Shown in pieces: positions 1 to 6,700 of a stretch of DNA of 6,859 nt (within the stretch, counting starts at the first letter, position 1; every line of letters starts with the position of its first letter). The stretch is from Alphaproteobacteria bacterium (GTDB taxonomy: Bacteria; Pseudomonadota; Alphaproteobacteria; ATCC43930; CGMCC-115725): contig JASHRZ010000332.1 in assembly GCA_030037055.1 (NCBI GenBank), forward strand, positions 1-6,859, written 5' to 3'. Made by a program: the position numbers and the translations under genes. The notes under the pieces are model-generated. The model saw only the letters and a program-made list of their open reading frames with translations, made no database searches and was not told where the DNA came from.

Positions 1-250
1 GCGCCTTGAGCGCCGCATGCACGTGGCGCGTCTCGAGCAGCACCATCTTCAAGCCCAGCCGCTCGAGCCCGCGATGCAGCCACGGCGACAAGGAGCCCGC
101 CTCGTGCCCGACGCGCCGGAGGCGGTCCGCGTAGCCCTCAAGAGCGGAGCGGATCGCCTCCGGCTCGGTGGCGACGCTCGTCTCCAACACCACCGATCCG
201 GTGTATACTTCCCCATTCCGCGTCGAAGTCTCCCGCTCACGCCGTCTGGG
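1..250 (-). pseudogene. IS110-family transposase, N-terminal part, 5'-degenerate and cut by the window edge
   Basis: Read on the minus strand, the frame open from 250 to 2 gives ETSVATEPEAIRSALEGYAD, then RVGHEAGSLSPWLHRGLERL and VLLETRHVHAALKA. I recognise this as the DEDD (RuvC-like) N-terminal domain of IS110-family transposases, where an [L/H]EAG-LS-WL segment is followed by ETR-V-AALKA. The family moves circular intermediates, guided by an RNA from the element's non-coding end. The C-terminal half lies left of base 1. The usual start with a GLDVS-like motif, which carries the first catalytic Asp, is absent. In frame there is a TAG at 251-253 and no ATG before codon KMVLL; GTG codons near 193 would begin too late. 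I did not find the motif in the other two minus frames over 240-320. I therefore infer a truncated or decayed copy. It points away from the RHS gene, head to head with it. Confidence 0.72.
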
Positions 251-327
251 CTACGCCGCTGCGAATAGGCCGCGTTGCCGAGCGTGGCGAGCAGCAACCC
301 GGTCGCCAAGCTTTGCAAGCGAACGCT

Positions 328-340
328 ACTGTCGTACAGT
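328..340. repeat. Small inverted repeat, 5-bp arms, 3-base spacer
   Basis: The arms ACTGT and ACAGT are exact reverse complements separated by CGT. It lies one base before a longer perfect inverted repeat (342-362), in the gap between the transposase remnant and the RHS gene. A weak promoter-like pair, TTGCAA at 313-318 and TACAGT at 335-340 with 16 bases between, overlaps it on the plus strand. That pair alone is not good evidence for a promoter. Confidence 0.45.
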
Positions 341-341
341 T

Positions 342-362
342 TTCCGATTGTCTCAATCGGAA
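342..362. repeat. Perfect 21-base inverted repeat (9-bp arms, 3-base loop), possible operator or RNA hairpin
   Basis: TTCCGATTG, then TCT, then CAATCGGAA form a perfect 9-bp stem. No run of T follows on either strand, so it does not look like an intrinsic terminator. It sits 190 bases upstream of the RHS start codon and just downstream of a weak promoter-like pair. It could be an operator for RHS transcription. Alternatively it could be a hairpin left over from the non-coding end of the neighbouring IS110 element, which lies upstream of the transposase in this family and encodes its guide RNA. The sequence does not decide between these. Confidence 0.6.
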
Positions 363-448
363 GTTCGGCGCTTCCTCGGGGCCCGGGTCGAACGCGGAGC
401 GATGAGCACTATCACGATGGACGTGAGTGCGGAGCACGCTCGCGCTGT

Positions 449-467
449 TGCCGCCAGAGCGGCGGCA
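449..467. repeat. GC-rich inverted repeat (7-bp arms, 5-base loop) in the RHS leader
   Basis: TGCCGCC and GGCGGCA are exact reverse complements separated by AGAGC. In GC-rich DNA such a stem can arise by chance, but as RNA it would be stable and would lie in the 5' leader of an RHS transcript starting upstream, about 85 bases before the start codon. No T-tract follows, so it is not a standard terminator. Apart from the listed inverted repeats and the ribosome binding site, I see nothing convincing in 251-551. Confidence 0.35.
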
Positions 468-536
468 CGCGAGGGTTGTGCCTGTCGCCCCGAAGCCCGG
501 TTGGCGCATGGCTCGGTCGCCGACGGGCAAGAGCAA

Positions 537-547
537 AAGGGGTAGGG
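537..547 (+). promoter_or_regulatory. Ribosome binding site for the RHS gene
   Basis: AAGGGG (537-542) lies 9 bases before the ATG at 552 and an overlapping-purine GGG (545-547) lies 4 bases before it. This purine run supports 552 as the start rather than the in-frame ATGs at 663 and 669, which lack a comparable run at a suitable distance. An in-frame TAG at 543-545 prevents any start further upstream. Confidence 0.6.
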
Positions 548-551
548 CAAC

Positions 552-710
552 ATGGCGACGCCAAGGGCAAGCGGCGGTGGCGCCTGCGTCAGCGGAGGGA
601 TTGTTTCCGTCCGTTGGCGTCTGGGACGGAGGCTGAGCCGAGTTTGCGGCGGACGCTTCCTGATGGCCATGGCAGCGGCTCTGATCCTCGCACCCACGCC
701 CCTTCACGCT
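552..710 (+). other. Signal peptide coding segment (residues 1-53)
   Basis: The n-region from residue 21 is rich in arginine (RWRLGRRLSRVCGGR). It is followed by a hydrophobic core at 36-47 and a small-residue end, PTPLHA, before Q54, matching an A-X-A-type signal peptidase I site in relaxed form. The long n-region could mean that translation starts later, but starting at 663 or 669 would leave no positive charge before the hydrophobic core. The RRLS pair is not a good twin-arginine motif, so Sec is the better guess. Confidence 0.7.
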
Positions 711-3700
711 CAGCTTCCGAGCGCGCCGGCCTTGGCGCACCACCGGCCGTCGCCGTTGCCCTTCTACCTTGAAGACGCGGCTCGCCGGCATCAGGAGTCG
801 ATTGGGTTCCCCGAGGGCGATCTCGATCTCAAGTTCCTCGACGCGTTGATCCCCGCCGACGGCGCGCCGGTCGTCCTGTTGCGCGAGTACCGCAGCGCCC
901 GACAGCGCGCGGGTGTCTTTGGCGCGGGTTGGGTATCGAACCTGGACCTGCGGCTCGACGTCGATCCGGCCAGCGGCGAGCCGGCAATCCAGGAAATCGA
1001 CGGCAGGACCACCCGATATGAGGCGCGGGCGGATAATCGCTTCGCCCCGATCCTCACGCCCGTCGTCAAGCACGATCTCTTGCGCGAGCCCGATGGACAT
1101 TGGACGAGGACATGGGAGAACGGGCTTGCCGAAAAATTCGACCGGAGCGGCCGGCTCGAGAGCGTCACCCGCTCGGGCGATCGGATCGACTTCCAGTATC
1201 CCGATGACCGCGCACGCGCGCCGATCGCCGCGACGGATGCGCTGGGACGCGCGCTCAGATTCGCCTATGCCGACGGCCTTCTCGCAGAGACGACCGATCC
1301 GCTCGGGCGAAAGACAAGCTACCGCTATCAGGATCGGCGCCTCGTCCGCACGACGGATGCTTTGGGCCGCAAGGTCGCCTTCCACTATGAGGAAGGCCGC
1401 CTCGACGCCATGGTCCTGCCGAGCGGTGCGTCTCTGAGAGTACGCTACGCCGCCGACGGGACGGTTCAGGAAATGGCGGGCCCGGGTGCTCTGCGCACGA
1501 CCTTCGCCTGGGCGTCGCTGGGGAAGGGCGCCGGCGCCCAGCTCACCCTGACGCTGGCAAACGGCACCTCCGAAGTCCTGCAATTCGCTGCCGGCCTGCT
1601 GCGGTTTCAGGACTGGGGGCTTCGCGATCCCGCCGTGGCCGGCGCCGATTCGAGGACCGTCGGTCTCGAAGTGCGTCGGAGCGACGCCGCGGGCGCCAGC
1701 GCGACCGCTCTCGCCGCGGGCGACAAGGTATTGCTGAAGAGCCTTGCCGCGGCGGCCTTGGTCCTCGACGGCAATGGCGCTCAGCAGCGGATCATCGAAG
1801 GGCGTCTTCTCCCCGCGACGGATTCCGATGCGGTGCTTGCCGCGCTGCAAGCGCAACCCGAATGGCGCACCCGTCTCGCGCCGGGCGCGTTCCGATCCGC
1901 TGCAGCCGGCATCGAGCGTGACGCCGCAGGCCGCCCGGTCGCGCTTCCGCTCGGTGGGGCTGGCAAGGAAACCTGGGAGTGGGACGCGGGCGATCGCCTG
2001 GTCGCGTGGACCGATGCTCAGGGTCGCAAGACATCCTATGACTACGACGCCGACAACCATCTGATCGCCATCGCCGAAGACGGCCATGTCGCAGCGCAGG
2101 CCGAATTCGATGCGTCAGGCTGGCTCGCGAAAGTGCGGGACGCCTCGGGCGGCGAAATGCGATTTACCCATGATGGCGCCGGCAATATGCTCGCCGTCGA
2201 AGGCTCCCGTGGCGGTCGCATCGCGTTTTCCTACGATGCGTCAAACCGGTTGGCGACGGTGTCCGGCGCCGGCGAGATGCAAAAGCTGACCTGGAATGCC
2301 CGCGGGTTGCTCGATCGCGTCACCGATGCCGCGGGCGGTTCGCGGTCGTTCAGCTATGACGATGCCGGCAAGCTGATCGCCGCGCTCGACGAGCATGGCG
2401 ACCGCCTCGCCTACGACTACGACGCCGACGGCCGGATGTCTCGTATCGTCTCCAACGGCGCCTCGATCGAGTTCGGGTATTCCGCCGATGGCACGACCAC
2501 GCGCATCCGATCGAAGGCGGGTCACGAGATCACGGATACGCGCACGGCGGCTGGACGAAGCACGACGCTGAAGCTTGCGGGCGGACCGGAGATCTCGGCG
2601 AGATACGACAATCGCGGCTTGCCGCTCGCCATCGATGATTCGACCGGGGGCGCCACCCGCTATGCCTATGATGTGGCGGGTCGGCTGATCTCGCGCGAAA
2701 GCGCGAGCGGCGCCACGTCGTCCTATCGCTACGACGACAGCGGCAAGCTCGTGCAGATCCGCGGCAACAATCGTGAGCAAAGCTTTCAATACGATGGGGA
2801 AGGCGAGACGGACGTCCTCGTCGACAACGGCCGCACGAGCAAGGAGCGCTACGACCGCGACGGTCGCCTGGTTGCGCGCTCTGATGCCGATGGGAACGAG
2901 ACGCGGTACGAGTACACGCCGTCGGGCGCACTTTCCGCGATCCTGCGTCCCGGCGGCGCGCGTCTCGACTATGACAGAGATGCGGCCGGCCGCGTCCTCG
3001 CGGTGAGGCACAGCGATCACGGTCAAACCGCCGCGGTCTCCTACGGCTACGACAGCCTGGGCCGCGTCATCCGCTACACGCGCGAGGACGGCACGAGCGA
3101 GACCTATGCCTATGACGCGGCCGGCCACCTCGTCGAGCGGGTGAGCCCGCTCGGCAATCATTACCGCTACCGCTACGATGATCGCGACAGGATCCTGTCG
3201 ATCGAAGGTCCTTTCGGCACGGATGGCTTCACATACGACGCGGCGGGGCGGCTCGCCGAGCACAGCGACCCCGTCGCGGGAAATTTCCGTCTGGAATATT
3301 CCGACCAACCGCCTTCCGTCACCGTCACCGATCCGAGCGGCGCGCGCACCCGCGTCGAGCTCAATGCGCAGGGACAGCCGGTCGAGATCGAGGATCCCGC
3401 GAGCGGCAAGCTCCTGCGCGAATACGACAAGGCCGGCCGGCTCACTGCGTTCGTCGATCCCAACGGCAATCGCACGACCTGGACCTATGACGATCAGGCG
3501 CGCAGCGTGGAGCGCCGGACGCCGGCCGGCAAGCGCTATCGCTACCGCTATGATGCGCGCGGCAATCTGACCGAGATCGACCGGCCGAGCGGCCAGGTCG
3601 TTCAGCGCGAGTACGACGCGGCCGGGCGCCTGGCACGGGTCGCGGTTGGCGGCGGGGAGACTTGGAGCTACCACTACGACAGCCGCGGCCGGCTGGAATC

Positions 3701-6700
3701 CCTCGAGGGTCCGCCCGGCAAATTCGCCTATGAGTACGATGATCTCGACCGCGTGACCGGCTATCGCGACGCTTTCGGTCGGACCGCCAGCATCGGCTTC
3801 GACGCAATCGGGCGGCGTCAGACGCTCGACCTGCCGGACGGACAGCGGTTGCGCTACAGCTACAATGCGCAGGGTTTGCTCGGCGCGGTCGAGACGAAGA
3901 GCGGCGCGATCAAATACGCCTACGATGAGGCCGGCCGCCTCTCCACCATCACCTATCCCAACGGCGTCGTCGTCACTCAGGAATACGCGGCCGGCACGCG
4001 GCTCAGCTCGGTTGCGGCGACGCGCGCGGGCGGCGCCGTGCTCTTCCACGAGACCTATGACTACGACGCGCGCGGCAATGTCGTGGCGGTGACCGATTCG
4101 GCGGGCGATCTCGGAGCGCCGGACGACGTCCGGACGGCGTTTCGGCGCGCGACGGGCGTGACGCGCTTTTCCTATGACGCGCTCGATCGGGTAGTGGCGG
4201 CGATCTACCCCGACGGCGCCGAGGAGCATTTCGATTACGACGCCGACGGCGATCTCATTCGCGCGGTCACGACGCGCACCGATGCCGCCGGCGCGACGAT
4301 CCGTGCCGAGACGCCTTACGCCTATGACGCGGACCAGTCGCTGATCGCGCAGGGACCCTACCAGGCGAGCCCCGATGCCGACGGCAATTTCTGCGGCGAC
4401 TGGAATCGCTCCGGCTGCGATGTCAAATACGATGCGCTCGGCCGACTGACGGCGTGGCACGACCAGGCCTACGGGTATGACGGCGAGGGACGACTGCTCG
4501 AGTGGCGCGACGGGAAGGGCGAGGGCGCTCGCTACACCTATCTCGGCGCGAGCCTGATCGGCGAGGCCGGCCCCAAAGGCCTTGCACGGACTTATGTGCC
4601 TGGCCTCGACGAGCGCCAATGGGCGGCGCTCGAAGCGGGGAGCGACGCCTATTATCCCGTGCGATCCGCGAACGGCTCGCTGCTCGCCGTCACGGACGAG
4701 CACGGCGACATCGTCGCGAGCTGCCGCTATCGCATTTACGGTGTCGCGCTCTCCTGGTCCAAGAGCGCCGGCGAGCCCGGCTGCGAATTCGCCGGCGGCC
4801 GTATGCAAGGCCCCGGCTTCTGGTTCGGGAGCCGCGTGCTCCACGGCATCGGCGCCCGCTTCATGAGCCCCGATCCCACCGGCCCCGACAAGGACGGCAA
4901 TCTCTACAGCTACGCCCTCGACAACCCGCTGCGCTTCGTCGATGCCACGGGGACGACGTCAACTTCCCTTGGCCAGCAGCCGCCACTCTATCGTCAGCTG
5001 CTCCAGGAAGCGGGCGTGCCTCAGAACGCACCAGCGGTTCGCCAGGCGTTGATCGACCAATTCAAGCAAACCGCCGCGACCGCGCCGACCGAGGCTGCCC
5101 GGCAAGAAGCGCAAGCCATCAGTCTCGCACTCGAGAACAATATTGTTCCGCTGAACCTTAGCGGCGCCGCATCAAGCGCAAACCGTGGCTCATATGACAT
5201 GATATCCAGGGCCGCAACGACAAACTTGGAGAGGATCGCCCAGTCAGACCCAGCGAATTTCTGGCAGGGAGTGACGGGCAACGTCGTGCACGAGGTCGGG
5301 GGGCACGGTCTAAATGGCGGCGACGTCAAATTATGGATGGAGAACCCTGACGCCCCGATCATGAAAGCGTGGGCCCAAGCGGGTGTAGAGCCCGTGTTTG
5401 GCATTCAAAAGCCCTATTCGCCCTTTGAGGAAATGAACGCGTTCATGAACCAATGGCGCTATGGAGACCCGACGCTGGGCGGCAAGTTTCCGGCAGGTGC
5501 CGCTGCCAGCGAGTCGGAGGCTCGCGACTGGATCACGAATTTCGTCGGGAAACAGTATTTGGAGAACGAAGGTAGCGCATACTACCGCGAGAACGTTAAG
5601 CAAATTAATAAGAACATGCTAGATCTTATTGGCGAACAAGACTTCTATACGAAAACCTTTTCCGCGTCATCAAACCAAGCGGTCTCCGGGAATATTGAAG
5701 CGCTGCGCGAGGCGCGGGCGGCCCAGGCTATCGCCGCGGCGGAACGGTTGCCGATCACGGCGGCAGCCGAGACGGCGGCGTCGCGGGGCGTGGTCGAGAG
5801 CGCGCTGGCGCGCGAGGCGGTGGAGCTCGGCGCCGCGGCCGAGAAGGGGCTCGCGCGCCGCCTTGCCGAGTCGATGCTCAGCGCAGCGGGCCGGTATTTC
5901 CCGGGCCAAGCGCTCAAGGACGTGCTGCTCCCGGGGCTCCTCGAGCTCGCGGAGCCGCTTGGCACCGCGCTCCTCGTGAAGGATGTTGCCGAGATGGCCG
6001 TCAAGGCCGCGGCCTGGGCCGGACGGCAGCTCGGCAATCTCCTCGCCAAGCCGCTCGAGGACGCCTTCAAGCAACTCGACGCGCTCAATACCGAGGATGA
6101 GACGCAGAAAAAGAAGAAGCGGCGCGCGGCGGCGGATAGCCTCGTCGGTCCTGCAGGCGGCGCGCTCATGGGCGATCTGCTGCTCGATGCGTCCTATCCG
6201 GCGGGTCAGGTCGCGGACGCTTCCCCCGGCCAATCGCCGAGCGGGACGCCGCCATCGGGGGGCTCTCAAAGCGGCAACGGCGCCGGCCAGGCGCAAAGCG
6301 GAACGCCATCGCCTGGCGGCTCGCAAAGCGGCAATGGCGCCGGCCAAGCGCAAAGCGGAACGCCGTCTCCCGGCGGCTCGCAAAGCGGCAACGGCGCCGG
6401 TCAGGCGCAGAGCGGAAATCCCTCGCCCGCGGGGCCTCAAAGCGGGACTGGCGGTGGTCAGGTTGCGAGCGCACAAGACCCGCGGGGCGGAACATCGGGT
6501 GCCGGTCCGGCCGCGCCGGCAAAGCCTGCGCCACCAGCCCGTCCGACCCTCGGCACGGGCTCCGGCGGGCAGGCCCAGTCCGATGATCAAGGGGGCGTGG
6601 CAACCGACACCCCGAGTGCCGACACGCCTGGCGGCGAAGGCGGCGCTCCGAGCGGCGCCGGAAAGGGCGGCAGCTTCGTCGGTGCCATGAACGGAATTGG

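Noticed and set aside
313..340. Promoter-like TTGCAA and TACAGT with a 16-base spacer
   Set aside because: Both boxes are poor matches and such pairs arise often by chance; noted only as context for the inverted repeats.
342..362. Intrinsic terminator
   Set aside because: The perfect stem is not followed by a T-run on either strand, and its position between two divergent genes does not call for a terminator.
402..545. Possible 47-codon leader ORF (MSTITMDVSAEH...) ending 6 bases before the RHS start, in the same frame
   Set aside because: Its only Shine-Dalgarno-like purines sit too close to the ATG, third-position GC preference is weak and no homologue is recalled. Translational coupling is possible but not supported enough to call.
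237..2087. Antisense open frame of 616 codons over the RHS 5' region and the intergenic gap
   Set aside because: No domain or signal is recognisable, and it opposes a well-supported signal peptide and RHS domain. It is best explained by high-GC codon bias.
2031..4640. DNA-level tandem repeat or CRISPR-like array in the YD region
   Set aside because: The periodicity is at protein level with highly variable nucleotides and no identical repeats separated by spacers.
2241..4844. Antisense open frame of 867 codons across the YD repeats
   Set aside because: It mirrors the plus-strand YD repeats, giving a repetitive Ala/Ile/Val/Arg-rich product with no recognisable domain. Long stop-free antisense frames are expected opposite high-GC repeated coding sequence.
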